From the NCBI RefSeq assembly GCF_032854445.1, contig NW_027017967.1, positions 186,001 to 250,000 of the forward strand: a stretch of DNA of 64,000 nucleotides, given 5' to 3'. The position numbers and the translations under genes were made by a program. The notes under the pieces were generated by a model, which was not told the origin of the DNA, did no database searches, and was given only the letters and a program-made list of their open reading frames with translations. Below, piece after piece: positions 45,530 through 55,769 of the stretch. Every line of letters begins with the position of its first letter. Position 1 is the stretch's first letter. Origin of the DNA: Liolophura sinensis (Eukaryota > Mollusca > Polyplacophora > Chitonida > Chitonidae).

Positions 45530-46185
45530 TGTATTTTTAGGGTTGCACTGAGATATCCTACATTCATATACTCGCCGTCTTTATCTAAAAGCGCCACGGT
45601 CAAGTGCGTTATATACTCGGCGCGCAAGGCTTTGTACTGTGGGTTGGGAAATGAAACCGTCTTCCCTCAGTTAATCCCTTCACCAGTCACAGCGATGGCC
45701 TGGAGTAGCGTGGAACCGCCACCTAAAGCTGAGGTTATTCTCACGTTTTCTGAGGTGCTCAGTTCATCTAAATGCACGAAGACTTCTTTGTGTGGGACCA
45801 AGTTAGGTAGCTTTTCACCTTCCGCAGTCTCCCCACTGATCATAATCTCGTCGGAGAACCTTAAGATGGGGGCATGCTCTTCGAGCACTATGTAGGCCTT
45901 TTTAGGGTTGGTAAGAACTAGGCGGCCCGTAGCTTCATTCATTTCCAGAGAAACCTCATGTGGGCGGAATATACCCTTGTCCAGCATACAGACATTGTAG
46001 TAGCCCGTCGGCACTCCAACACGTTTGACATGAAGCAAGAAGCCCACTCCGGATCAGATATTCACCCAGTTCGGGTAGAATGTTATCTCGCGAAGGGTGG
46101 TTTTAAGGCGGCCGTTGATTTTGTTAAGGGCATGAGGCAGCATGTACTCTGTCCCATTTAGAATGTCAGTCAATGTGATGAACAT
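45526..46185 (-). pseudogene. Polinton structural-type protein, two stops
   Basis: One frame runs 220 codons from ATG 46,185 to TGA 45,526 with only two in-frame stops (TGA near 46,053 and TAA near 45,667), so it was one gene. The protein is strand-rich with a region of DEIMISGETAEGEK and a Gly/Ser stretch. Size, position beside the capsid genes and strand content would suit the minor (penton-like) capsid protein of Polintons, but this is an inference only. Its ATG lies 17 bp from that of the oppositely oriented 46.2-kb gene, so they share a divergent promoter. Confidence 0.5.
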
Positions 46186-46202
46186 CTTACGGAATAGCCA
46201 CG

Positions 46203-47365
46203 ATGAACAGTGAGGTTTATAGATTCAATAGAAAGGCTACTTACAACGCCGGGGCATTTCATAGTATCCAAACCCACACAGAGCAGCTCACGCGATTTGA
46301 CATCTACATCAATGAAAAGAAGGCCTTTTCGGTCCAGTTCACAGATGTGTTGAAGTACCGGCTACCAAAGATAACCAGCATTTCCATTGTTCAGGCCTGG
46401 AACACCAATCCTATGCAATTCTGGCAGAACCAAGTGAACTTCGCGGTCTGGTGCGCAACCACGGGCTGTGGCGTATCTGCAAAAGACCATCTTCTCGCCC
46501 CCGACCAACAAATAAGGGCTCTGTGCACGTTCCATGTTTATTACCAAGTTAAGCGGATCTTGCAAGAGATAAAGGCCCCCTGGCGCAAGACAGAGCGTTG
46601 GCGACATTCAAAAACTCCTACGACAAGAGGGCCTACGAGAGGATTTTTAGGAAGTTCCACGTAAATACGCAAACAGACTGGAGGCGCAGTGGGGTGAATC
46701 ACGCCCTCGGAGTGGCATATTACTTTATCATGGGAATGGACTACAGCCCCATTTGCCATGGGACCTTCGATCCGAGCAGGATGTCGTTCCCTAGAAAGCC
46801 TACAGCGCTCCACGTCGAATACATCGAGCAGGACGCCCAGGAGGCTTGGGCGTCGTTCATTGTCGGCACATCCTAAAGATTCACGCAGCCGGGCGTAGAG
46901 TGCCTAAACGATTCCATCCGGACATACGTGGGGGCTATTTTAGGCGCCCAAGCGCAAACACGGGCGCGTTATCTAGGCACGGGCACAGCCTTCAACGGGC
47001 AAAAACAGTTTGCCGCGAACGTTGAAGACGCTATTTCCTCTCCGATCGACCTTCTGTCTGCTATCAAACGCTACCAGGACGTGCTACAGTATGCCGGGAG
47101 CGCTGTAGACTTTGTGTATGGCATAGGCTTATATATGGCCCCCAGCGACATGCTTATGCAGATCGGCCATGTGGCAAACTACAACAACAAAATCGTCGTG
47201 GCCACAGAGGACCAGAAGCTAGGCGCCAATGAGGGTGTGAACGCTAAAGTGCCGCCTACTTTGTACAAGCGCGCACCTTCCCACGGGATCGTAAAGCCAC
47301 AAGAAAGCGTCCCACCACCCACCGCGCGCGTTCAGCATGTTGCTGCGCGCCGGAATGGGGGCTAA
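46203..47365 (+). pseudogene. Polinton protein of unknown function, frameshift plus one stop
   Basis: ATG 46,203 opens about 125 codons, then a frameshift near 46,575 continues into a frame open to TAA 46,874. The same frame resumes immediately and runs to TAA 47,363, giving about 387 codons in total. Visible segments include FDIYINEKKAFSVQF, a VNFAVWCATTGCGV region and an Ala/Gln-rich C-terminal third. Nothing diagnostic is seen. The conserved placement between the minor structural-type gene and a tiny membrane protein suggests a virion component. Confidence 0.55.
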
Positions 47366-47468
47366 AATACCCCTATTTCCAGACCTAAAGAATCACGATG
47401 CGGAGAAGATAGCTATCGTCGTCGTTGGGGTTGGTATCGGCTTACTGCTGTTGTGGACTATGCGTTAA
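47337..47468 (+). CDS. Small membrane protein (43 aa) of the Polinton
   Basis: The ATG at 47,337 overlaps the end of the preceding gene by 29 bases in another frame. After 23 polar residues (ending DLKNHDAEK) come about 18 strongly hydrophobic ones (IAIVVVGVGIGLLLLW) and a basic end, MR. It is a single-span protein, too short for standard gene finders, and its last 27 bases overlap the end of the convergent 432-codon gene. It is intact. Confidence 0.6.
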   Translation: MLLRAGMGAKIPLFPDLKNHDAEKIAIVVVGVGIGLLLLWTMR

Positions 47469-48740
47469 ATCCTTATGAACAGCCACGATCAATAGGCCAC
47501 CTACTGCGACGACTAGAGCCCAGACATTATGGGCCAGCCACCCAGCCGTTTTCCCGAGAAGGTTCAGTAGCCAGGACACGATACTGCCAATAATACCCGG
47601 AATCGCAGCGGCAGCCTTCCCAGCCAGCTTGCCAAGGGCGCGCGCCAGGGATTGGAGATGCTTTTTCACCCATTCTTTAAGACCACGCCCGTCGGATGGA
47701 GGTGTTGGCTGGATGCCCCCGCTAGACCCGCCAGTCAGGGCCAACTTTATCGCTAATCCCAGCGTCAAGATTGCCATCCCAATTGCCGTGACAATGGAGA
47801 CCACGGTTATTCCCTGCTCCCGGAAGAGGGTGCGGACGCGCTCGACCAGAGTGATATCCTTGTGTAGGATGCGATCGATCGTCTGCTTGATGCGGTGTAT
47901 TTGCGTGCGCAGGGCTTCGGCCGTTAAAGAGGCTGCTTCGATCCGGGCCACGCTCTCGTCCTCGAGATTCCTTATCCTGTTTGCGATCCGACGCCGTAAG
48001 AATTCATCAGTGGCCTCCCCCAACTTCTGTTTTTGTTTTGCGATGTCCTTATCGAGACTTGATAGCTTGGCGAGGTTATTCGCGTGTTCGCCTTCCGAGG
48101 TCTGCAGTGCCTTGTCAAGCCCCAAAAGTTCTCGCATGGGAAGAGGAGGGTCGTTTATCGTTTCAAGAGCCCGCCCGACCTCACTATCCGTCAAGCTTGT
48201 TTCCATTGTGTAGACAGCATCAGCGGCCTTCTTCGCTGGTTGGCTTAAATCCTTCAGCTCCATGGTATCTGCCTCGGCGGCCGCGGCTCCTAGTTGTGAA
48301 CTTGCTGTCTCCAGGGCTGCGACTGCTGCCGGAAGCGATGATGACTGTCCTGTGCTTTTCCTGTGTACAAATCCCAGCTCCTGCCGAACAACATCAACCC
48401 CTCCATTCTGGGCGATTGTTGAGAGGGCTAGCGGTGCAACTGTTCTTTTGTTGATGATATCCAGACCGGGGTGGGACACGAGTCGCAGACGTTCTTGGAC
48501 AACCTCAAAATTTAGGTAATAGCAAGTGGGTTTGGCAGGGCTGCGATACTTATTCGCCAAGGCATTGTAAAAATCATCCACGGCGGACTGCGTCAGCTCT
48601 CGTTGAAGGTTTCTGGTGGTCGCACCACGGCTTTGTTGCTCGGGAACATCGTCACCTGTAGGGAGAAGGGTCTGTTTGTCGTCGTTGTTGTCCTCTCTGG
48701 CGTCGTCGAATGCAAGGTTATCAAAGTCATAGTCTGCCAT
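47442..48740 (-). CDS. Polinton coiled-coil/membrane protein, 432 codons, intact
   Basis: ATG 48,740 to TAA 47,442 without a break. The N-terminus is acidic (DDARED, DDVPEQQ) and followed by a region of beta character. Residues about 200-300 form a Lys/Glu/Gln-rich coiled coil (AKQKQKLGEATDEFLRRR). After this come a hydrophobic segment near 315-335 (VVSIVTAIGMAILTLGLAI), a Gly-rich hinge, an amphipathic Ala/Lys helix, and two more hydrophobic helices ending at the C-terminus. The design resembles a membrane-active virion or entry-related protein, but that is inference. The gene starts 41 bp from the capsid gene on the opposite strand, so they share a promoter region. It is one of the few unbroken genes in this copy. 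Confidence 0.75.
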   Translation of the reverse strand: MADYDFDNLAFDDAREDNNDDKQTLLPTGDDVPEQQSRGATTRNLQRELTQSAVDDFYNALANKYRSPAKPTCYYLNFEVVQERLRLVSHPGLDIINKRTVAPLALSTIAQNGGVDVVRQELGFVHRKSTGQSSSLPAAVAALETASSQLGAAAAEADTMELKDLSQPAKKAADAVYTMETSLTDSEVGRALETINDPPLPMRELLGLDKALQTSEGEHANNLAKLSSLDKDIAKQKQKLGEATDEFLRRRIANRIRNLEDESVARIEAASLTAEALRTQIHRIKQTIDRILHKDITLVERVRTLFREQGITVVSIVTAIGMAILTLGLAIKLALTGGSSGGIQPTPPSDGRGLKEWVKKHLQSLARALGKLAGKAAAAIPGIIGSIVSWLLNLLGKTAGWLAHNVWALVVAVGGLLIVAVHKDLTHSPQQQ

Positions 48741-48781
48741 AATCCTCGTATTGAACTTTTAAGGTATGCCTTCAATACACA

Positions 48782-49999
48782 ATGGATACATACGGACGCA
48801 GGCTAAACCCCTTCAGAACACTCCGTAAGCCTCTCGGGGTACAAGGTGTACGGCAGTCCGTGGTCGTCACCAATAACCCGAGTACGATCGACCAGAATCA
48901 ACAACTCTTCGCCCGCTTTCCCAACCTCGGCACAAATGACGTCATTGTGCCCGGTACCGTGCGCTTGGCCTTCTCGATCACGATCAATTTATCCGACCCG
49001 AACGCCACAGTGGTTGGAAATCTCGGAAGCGCAGTAGTCAAGAAAACCACGATCAAAATCAACGGGAATGAGGTAATGTTCATCGACGACTCTGATGTGT
49101 TTCATTACTACGTCGACTTATGGCTGACCAAAAACGAACGGCAGAATGCGGCCTACTAAGGCATCGGCAGCGAAAACATGCTTAAACTTCGAGTCGGAGC
49201 GGAGGACGCAAGTGACGACGATGCTGGAGACAATGCCATCGCTCACGCCTTTGGCAACCCGTTCCACATCCCGCTAGACTTTGAGCTTTTAGATGGCCAC
49301 ATGCCATTCTACCAGAGTGCCTTGGCCGACCGACTGGAGGACGAACTGACGTTCAACGATTACGGCCGGGTCATAAAGAAAACAGACGATGCCGACGCGA
49401 CTTACACCATCGACAACATCAGCCTGGAGTTCGATATGGTCACCGAAGAGGAGGTTCTGGCTAGACAGATCCGCAACCAGTTTGCCGGGGGCGTCTCCAT
49501 ACTGTATGATCGCGTCCTCCGCCTCCGAAAGCTTGTGAAGGACAAGTCTGATACTCTCTGGAACATAAACCTGAACACTCCCGCAAGAGCAATGAAGGGC
49601 ATCCTCATGCTTTTCGAGACTAAAGGAACCCCGTGGAGGAGGAGGTCGGAATCCTTCTACAACCCGAAGATCACCAAAGTAGAAGTCACAATAGAAGTTG
49701 TCCTCAATCAGCTGTACAGCCACGGCAGGCGGGCGTACCAGCAATGGGACGAGGTCAAGAAGTTCTTCGCCAGCTCACCTCTTAAGAAGCTGGACCCTGA
49801 GGTGGCCAGGGTCGTAAAAGACTTTGACCTGGCAAACGTGTCCCTGGAAGACTTCTTGACGTCCAAGCACGCCTTCCAGCTTGACCTGAGGACAAGTGAC
49901 GATGACAAGCTGCATGGCAGTGGGAGGCGCGTGATAAACGCCAGCGAGGGGATTACGATACAGGTTACAGAGAAGAGAGAGAAGAGCCCGGAGTGTTGA
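48782..49999 (+). pseudogene. Polinton major capsid protein, one premature stop
   Basis: A single frame of 406 codons from ATG 48,782 to TGA 49,997, broken only by TAA at 49,157. The protein is strand-rich with alternating loops, as expected for a double jelly-roll capsid protein. Its place directly upstream of the packaging ATPase and its size agree with Polinton major capsid proteins. I recognise it mainly by context and overall character; a structure prediction would be decisive. One nonsense codon in 405 indicates that loss of function is recent relative to the integrase, which has four. Confidence 0.75.
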
Positions 50000-50020
50000 A
50001 CGTATATCTGTATGTGATCA

Positions 50021-50654
50021 TGGACGCAAAGCTTCACATCCAGGATGGTGGATTCGTCAGAGCGCTGTATTGATGACGCCCACTGTCATCAATGGGCAGA
50101 CGGAATGCGGTAAAACAGTCTTCATGCTGGACCTGCTTGAGGGCCCTTGCCGCGGTTTCTTTCATCACATTGTGATCCTGTGCCTCAGTCTTAAGCATAA
50201 CAAGGCGTACCGGTGGCGATGGATACTGTCTGACCCAGAGGTCTATTGTTTTGACCCCGGCGAGCGGCTCAACGACTTTCTGAGAGCTTTCTACAGATTG
50301 TTGGAGGGGGAACCCACCTTATACATCATCGATGATTGTAGCGCGTTGAAGGCGATGATTAAGATAAACAAAATGCTGTCATTCATGGCTTTCTCGGGCC
50401 GTCATGCAGACCAAAGTGTCTGGGTCCTCACTCAGAAATACAACGCCGTCCTCAAAGACTTTCGCGAGCAGACAAAGTGGGTGGCTTTCTTCAACAGCAA
50501 ACATCGGCACTCGTTCGAAAAATGCCTGAAGGAGAACGACGTCATCGCGACCGAGAGCGAAAAGGCAGAGGTTCGACAGTTGCTCAAGGACAATCTGCAT
50601 TCTAAGCTCCTGCTAAAGACTGATCCGCCCAGCACATATCAGGTTTTATATTAG
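50021..50654 (+). CDS. Packaging ATPase (FtsK/HerA-like, A32 type)
   Basis: A Walker A motif, NGQTECGKT, lies near the start and a Walker B, LYIIDDC, about 75 residues later, followed by a Gln-containing sensor region (WVLTQKYN). This is the order in the DNA-packaging ATPases of Polintons and related viruses, which would pump DNA into the capsid. The long frame opens at 50,070, but an ATG at 50,021 in another frame encodes a plausible N-terminus (LHIQDGGFVRAL) and stops at 50,072. The true gene may therefore start at 50,021 and contain a small frameshift just before the Walker A. The C-terminal part is intact. Confidence 0.85.
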
Positions 50655-50674
50655 ACGTAGGCGACATTTTATCA

Positions 50675-51230
50675 ATGAAACATTGATACCGACGAGCTTA
50701 TAGACGAGATTCTGGGCGCAGATAAGGAGCCCGGTCGAAGCCAACAGCCCGGCCTCAGCCAACAGCCCGGCCTCAGCCAACAAGATGATGCACGGCAGCT
50801 CAGGGATAGGCTGGCGGCACTTGCGGCGGGTGGGCAGGCCAAGCGATATCTGGGAAAAGACGTAACGGCCGCTGAGATCGACCCCATGAGCGACGAAGAC
50901 GTTGTACTCCCGGTACAAGGCTAAGCTTGGTGCGCGGATGGTTAACGGTCTCGGAGGTATGTTCTTGAGATCATATGTAAGGGCGGCCAGCCGGCTCCTA
51001 CATATCCAACCCGAGAATCGACCAATGCTCATGGCACAGCTCGCTACCGACCCATTTGTTGAACAGGCGATTAGCAGTGGTAGCTGCTGGCTGTACTACT
51101 GCTATGGTAAATACTTAGCTACGTTAACTATGGCGTTGACCACTGCTGAGCACTGCTCATTTAAACACCACTGCTGTTCAGAAATGAGCCGTATGATCCA
51201 GAGTAACATGAGTACAACGAATCTGGAAGG
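50675..51230 (+). pseudogene. Conserved Polinton protein, Gln/Pro repeats, frameshifted
   Basis: A first open part (about 50,679-50,924) is acidic with a tandem SQQPGLSQQPGL repeat and ends in an EIDPMSDEDVV segment. A +1 shift near 50,905 continues into a basic/hydrophobic part with ARMVNGLGGMFLRSYV and a WLYYCYGKYLATLTMAL segment. The near-perfect overlap of the two frames says they were one gene of about 180 codons. The ATG lies at 50,675 but is out of frame by one, so a second small indel is likely. Function unknown. Confidence 0.5.
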
Positions 51231-51497
51231 CCCGAAGGAAGAGGAGAGGGTGACAGCGGATTTTCGAATGACAGCCCTGCGAAGAATCCCCAAAAAGTCG
51301 CTGTGGGTCGAGCGGGTGCTGCAGCCAGAAAGGCCAAGGCTGAAAAGCTCAAGGACGATCTTTGCGAAGCTAAGGCTGCTTTGCTTGGCGCAGCTGATTC
51401 TACTAAGAAACAGCCGAAGAAACCGGATTCTCCAAAGGAGTGGAGAGCCACAGATTTTACGAAGGGACTTGATTCTACGAAGGAACGGGCACACTAA
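51207..51497 (+). CDS. Small basic Polinton protein
   Basis: Open for 96 codons up to TAA 51,495. It has a Gly/Ser/Arg-rich start, then VGRAGAAARKAKAEKLKDD, an Ala-rich helix and repeated Lys/Asp pairs (KKQPKKPDSPKE, TKGLDSTKERAH). The strong positive charge would suit a DNA-condensing or scaffold protein. No ATG is in frame at the expected start, so the N-terminus may be damaged. Confidence 0.45.
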   Translation, partial: HEYNESGRPEGRGEGDSGFSNDSPAKNPQKVAVGRAGAAARKAKAEKLKDDLCEAKAALLGAADSTKKQPKKPDSPKEWRATDFTKGLDSTKERAH

Positions 51498-51692
51498 ATC
51501 ACCCACTGGAGGGCGCCCCTGGCGTTATTAGGCATTGGCAGCCTTGTGGTGTTAATGTTGCTACGCGTGTGGCGCAGCCGCAATACAGCACAACAAGATA
51601 TTACGCCTGTTCCTTCGCAAGAACAGAAACTCCATTTAAATACACGTCGCGATCCTTTCTATATAGAACAGCATGTCTACTCCACCCGGTGA
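51498..51692 (+). CDS. Small single-span membrane protein of the Polinton
   Basis: Open for 64 codons right after the previous stop. A hydrophobic helix near the start (PLALLGIGSLVVLMLL) is followed by RVWRSRN and a polar tail, ending at TGA 51,690 and overlapping the next gene's ATG by 20 bases. There is no ATG before the helix, so the start is uncertain or lost. Confidence 0.45.
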   Translation: MTHWRAPLALLGIGSLVVLMLLRVWRSRNTAQQDITPVPSQEQKLHLNTRRDPFYIEQHVYSTR

Positions 51693-51912
51693 CGGAAAAG
51701 TGCTAGTCAACGCGGCCTACGACGCCGCTGTGGTCTCTCTCCTGGCTACTGGGTACGCTCGTCTCGGCCAGATGTTCCTGAAAGGAGCCCTCCCGAAGCT
51801 GGACTTAACACCCCGTGACGTCGGCATAGTCATTGCAGATGTAGGCCTGGCCATGTTTTGGAAGGAGTTGCTAATTAAACAAATGCTCCTTCCTCCTAAT
51901 ATAATCAAGTAG
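51673..51912 (+). CDS. Small Polinton protein, 79 codons, intact
   Basis: ATG 51,673 to TAG 51,910. A mostly hydrophobic helical protein with two apolar stretches (AAVVSLLATGYARLGQMFL and VGIVIADVGLAMFW) separated by a basic/proline segment, compatible with two membrane-associated helices. It overlaps the gene before and is followed after 2 bp by the next one, so these small genes form a tight cluster on one strand. Function unknown. Confidence 0.65.
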   Translation: MSTPPGDGKVLVNAAYDAAVVSLLATGYARLGQMFLKGALPKLDLTPRDVGIVIADVGLAMFWKELLIKQMLLPPNIIK

Positions 51913-51914
51913 TA

Positions 51915-52363
51915 ATGGCCTCCATCGCAATGATGATGGGCGGTGTCCTCGTAAACGCTCTGGCCTTCAGCGGGAACAACTATATGTTTTCGATGCTAAG
52001 GAGTTCTGGTGTCGACGAAGGCGGTGGCGCCATGACCGCGCTGTAGAGCAGCTCCAAGCCGCCCAGGAAAAATGGGCCCGAAAGCGTACTGAGCGCTTGG
52101 ACTGGATCAATGATGAACTCTGCCGCCAGGGCCACGCTGTCCAAACGTTCCGGGATGTCGACGCTGCAATCCGCGAGTATTCTAGGGTCACGGGCACAAC
52201 TCTTACACGCGATGCACGCGACGCGCTGCTGGGCGCAGAGCCACACCTCTCCGATTTCAGTGTGCCTAGTGAAGATCAAAAACACCGCGAGATAACCTTC
52301 GTCATCCTGGGAATGTGTGTGGTTGGGGGCGTGAGTTACGGAATCGTAAAACTAACTAAGTAA
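51915..52363 (+). pseudogene. Polinton small membrane/coiled-coil protein, frameshifted
   Basis: ATG 51,915 opens a Met/Gly-rich hydrophobic start (SIAMMMGGVLVNALAFSG) that hits TAG at 52,044. A frame shifted near 52,020 continues with a charged coiled coil (VEQLQAAQEKWARKR) and a region containing HAVQTFRDVDAAIREYSRV, and ends in a C-terminal membrane helix (FVILGMCVVGGVSYGIV) at TAA 52,361. One indel separates the two parts. Confidence 0.6.
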
Positions 52364-52406
52364 TCCGAACGGACTGTGCCGGACTCGCCATCGAGCTCCT
52401 CGCCGT

Positions 52407-52505
52407 ATGGCAGGCACGACCTTAGTAGTGAGGTGGTTCTTCGCGCACAAATACGCCGCGATGATTAACATTTTTTTCGTCGCAATTGTGTTAGAGGGCT
52501 GCTAG
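52407..52505 (+). CDS. Possible 32-codon membrane peptide
   Basis: ATG 52,407 to TAG 52,503 with a hydrophobic end (MINIFFVAIVLEGC). It fits the gap between two Polinton genes on the same strand and ends just before the integrase frame, but a frame this short could be chance. Confidence 0.3.
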   Translation: MAGTTLVVRWFFAHKYAAMINIFFVAIVLEGC

Positions 52506-52511
52506 AATACC

Positions 52512-53477
52512 TTGATAACATGGCTAGTAAGGTGTCTGAAACTTGACACTGCGGCTAAAGTCTCCGAAGATGTGGTCCAGGCCTGGTTGGCAAAGCAGGC
52601 TATCTGGCAGATCTACTTGCCCAGTCCCAGAAAAATACCGAGGCCTATGTTCGATGTTTCCACGCCGAATGACATCCACCAAGCCGATCTTCTATTTCTA
52701 GCACATGATCGGCGAGGCCGGAAGCTGTATAAGTACGCGCTGACAATTGTTGATGTCGCTTCTCGCTTTAAGGAGGCGGAACCTCTGGCTACTAAAGATT
52801 CCAAAGAAGTCGCTGATGCTCTCTCCTGCATTTACAAGCGGGGACCCCTGAGATAGCCGAAGCTACTCCAAGTTGACCCTGGGCGCGAGTTTATGGGTGC
52901 GGTGAGCCAACTGCTGGCCAAACACGATGTCACAGTCCGCCGAGGCCGCGTGGATATCCACCGAGACCAAGGCATAGTGGAGCGTTTCAACTGTACTCTG
53001 GCTGAGCGGCTCTTTGGACATTAGTACGCCCAGGAGATGTGCCTCCCTCCCGAACATCGGTCTACTGAATGGATGGCTCGGCTGCCCTCTGTTGTGGCCG
53101 CTCTAAAAAAAACAGACAACGAGGCTGATCGGTAAAAGCCGAAAGACGCTATCAAGGCACAAAAGGTGCCACATAAGCCTTCCTCGACGGTTCCAGGTCG
53201 CCCCGTTGGACTTAATGAGCGGAAGATCCCCGAGGGTGTTGGTGTTCGTTATCTCTATCAGCCTGGAGAGCTGGAGGGTGGTTGCCGTCGCGCGACTGAT
53301 CCTGTGTAGTCTCTAGAGATATATAGTCTGGGGCGCTCTGTCACAAAGCCTAATGAGCCCGTGCTGTACTATCTAGACGATACGTCGGATGGCCCGAGAC
53401 GGGGATTCGTTCGTGAGGAGTTGCTTATAGTGCCTCCTGATACTCAGCTTCCCCCGGATTGGGTTCTACGACGCTAG
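52512..53477 (+). pseudogene. Polinton retroviral-type integrase, four stops
   Basis: One frame of 321 codons contains an RNase H-fold integrase core. A first Asp lies in IHQADLLFLA. A second is in LQVDPGREF and the catalytic Glu in GIVERFN, 35 residues later (D-D-35-E spacing). The N-terminal HHCC zinc finger is not visible. The C-terminal part holds an SH3/chromo-like segment with GRPVGLN and DGPRRGFVREELL. In-frame TAG, TAG, TAA and TAG codons (about 52,854, 53,022, 53,133 and 53,307) show it is dead. It normally would insert the element, producing the 6-bp target duplication seen here. It converges on the polymerase gene. Confidence 0.88.
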
Positions 53478-53524
53478 TAGTTGCTCGAAGGGGATATCCA
53501 TTCCAGCCCATCCTGCGGGCGCCG

Positions 53525-55767
53525 TCAAGGAGGCGCATCTCTATGGCCATAAGCCAAGGTGTGGACACCATCTTCGGCGATCCAGCGCTTACTATCGAAG
53601 GGGGACAGTGAGACCTTATTCAGGTGCTGCCCATAGATATGGTGGCGCTCTGATCGCAGCGCGTCCATACCGTGTCGGAAGATCTTCTTCTCGAAGAGGG
53701 CCTCTTTGTACTGCTTATGACGGATGCGCTTTTCCACAACTCCCTTTTTCACGCCCATGGCCTTCTTAATGTTGGCTCCACCTGCCTCCACAATGGAGTA
53801 CATCTTGGGACGCAGACCAATGTATTCGGCGATCGGCCGCCCCGCGCACTCCTCCTTCATTTTCCTCAAAACCTTCATATTTGCTACGCTGTGTAGGGGG
53901 TGGTCTTGTGGGTAATCTGAGGTGTCGTACAGGTTTGCATTCTCAGCCATATCCCTATAAACATCGTCAGTCTGATTCTCGAGTAGCAGACTATCCGTGT
54001 CAGTGTAGAGGAGCTGGCAGCGCTCTCCGTACTGGGCCTTCATGTGGTTGTAGTAGAAATCGTACATCAGGTGCTTGGAGAGATCTAGAATGCTCATGCC
54101 AACATAGATAGACCGGTTTAGGACTAGACGGGTCTTGTGCATCTGAATCGCTTCGAGGTCATCATCAAATATGTTTACCCGTGCGAAGCTCGGGCTGGCT
54201 ATCAAGCGTCGGAGCTTGTCGTCTTCTCCAGAGCGTACTAGCTTGACGTCCACACTCTTCCGAAGGTTCTCCATAGTTTTTCCGAAGACCGAGTTGTTCA
54301 TTAGCTTGTACAGGTCCTTCTCGAATTTACTTGCGGCCGTTTTTCGGAGCTCGGTGTTCGTCCTGATACGTACTGTTCCTTGTTGCGGAGGTTTTCGACC
54401 AGCTTTTTGACCTCAGTAGGCAGTAGACCGTGCTGATAGTCGGACATCCACTCCTTCTGAACAACCAGACGCTCCGGGGCTGATGGGTAGCCGTTATGTG
54501 CGTTATGTAGGTCGGCCGGATACTCTAGGTCGACCTTGAGGATGTAACCCTCAGGACTATTGTGGGGGTGGGTAGCAATCGTTTCACCGAGACGCTGCGC
54601 GCCACCTACCCACTTAAAGCCGCCCGTTGGAAGAAACTGACTCATAGCCCAGCCATATAGATTATTGGCGTCTAGGTATTGGATGTAGCTGTTTGGACTT
54701 TCGGGGTTGTATCCCTCCACCTGCGGATTATTGGCTTTGGCGTATCGCTTACCTACCATGGAGATACCTCCTCGCAACCCCTTCTCAATGAAGAGATGTT
54801 GGTCATAGTCCGTCAACAGCTCCAGCTCTACCCTCGACTTCTTGAACAGCGCATCCCACGAGAGACCTGGGCTCGTAAAGTAGTGAGCGGGGTCCAATCC
54901 ATACTGCTGTAAACAAGTCTTCCGGAAGGCCTCAAACACATCGGCTAATAGGAGCACGTCTGTGTCTGGGTTTCTGGCGGCTGGAAATAAGGCAGACCGG
55001 AGTGCCCGTCGGAGGCAGTCTTTGTTCTTCACATTGATGACTGCTTTCTTATCACTCACAGCTGCAGGTAGGGGGATGTAGGACCCGCCTCTCAGTGGCT
55101 GATACCTTGCAATGTCAAGTCAGAGTGTTTGCACGCTATAGACAACCCACCCTGACCCTCGCTGTGTCCATTTTTCCAGTACCTCCTGGATGGTGGGGAA
55201 GGCGTTATCTAGAGCCCCGTCAATGTCACCGACCTCTAAGAGGGCCTCCTGTTTGCTGTGGAGTACTGGGCTGGTATACTCTTCACTGCCTTCGGCGTTG
55301 TCCTTTCGCAACTGAACCCTGAGGCCTAGTTGGGACTTAACGCCGTTGAGTGCCAGGATCTCTTCTTCTCGCTTCTGGCCAATAATGGTTCGTATTTCTT
55401 CTAAGAAGGCTACTGGGTCCGTCCAAACACCTTCGGATACGTCCATCTGCCAGACCCGGAGGAGATTCCTTATGGCCCTGCCGGTGTTAGTGAATTCTAG
55501 TTTCTTTTCACCTAGCACTTCATCCAACTCCTTCTCACTGAGGAAGTTCTTTTCACCTAGCACTTCATCCAACTCCGCGTTACTGAGGAAGGTCTTGTCT
55601 TGCTTCCACTTGGCCCCAGCCGTTTTATACCTGTCGAGGATCCTCTGCAATTCTTCCAAGGCAATGCGGGACCGTGGGTAATAGGGCCGCACACCTATGA
55701 GCGCCTCAAACTCCTCCCGTAGTGCTCGTGCTTTATGATGGTGGTTTATTGTACGCGTCGTATGCAT
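53525..55767 (-). pseudogene. Polinton DNA polymerase B, internally deleted
   Basis: From ATG 55,767 the frame gives an N-terminal region with a duplicated LDEVLGEK unit, a TGA at 55,120 (probably from a Trp codon), then continues in frame. The palm motifs are present: an Asp-containing LDANNLYGW (motif A), NNSVFGKTMENLRK (motif B, after a frameshift near 54,370) and YTDTDSLL (motif C), with stop at 53,525. Between the N-terminal block ending ALFPAARNP (about 54,965) and DVLLLADVFEAF, the large middle part that carries most of the 3'-5' exonuclease is missing; only the last exonuclease motif region remains. The total is about 745 codons rather than the usual 1,000 or more. It would copy the element by protein priming. 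Confidence 0.88.
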
Positions 55768-55769
55768 AA

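Noticed and set aside
47629-48213. 194-codon plus-strand frame in the Polinton
   Set aside because: Antisense to the intact 432-codon gene, rich in Arg/Ser as expected for a shadow of a GC-richer gene.
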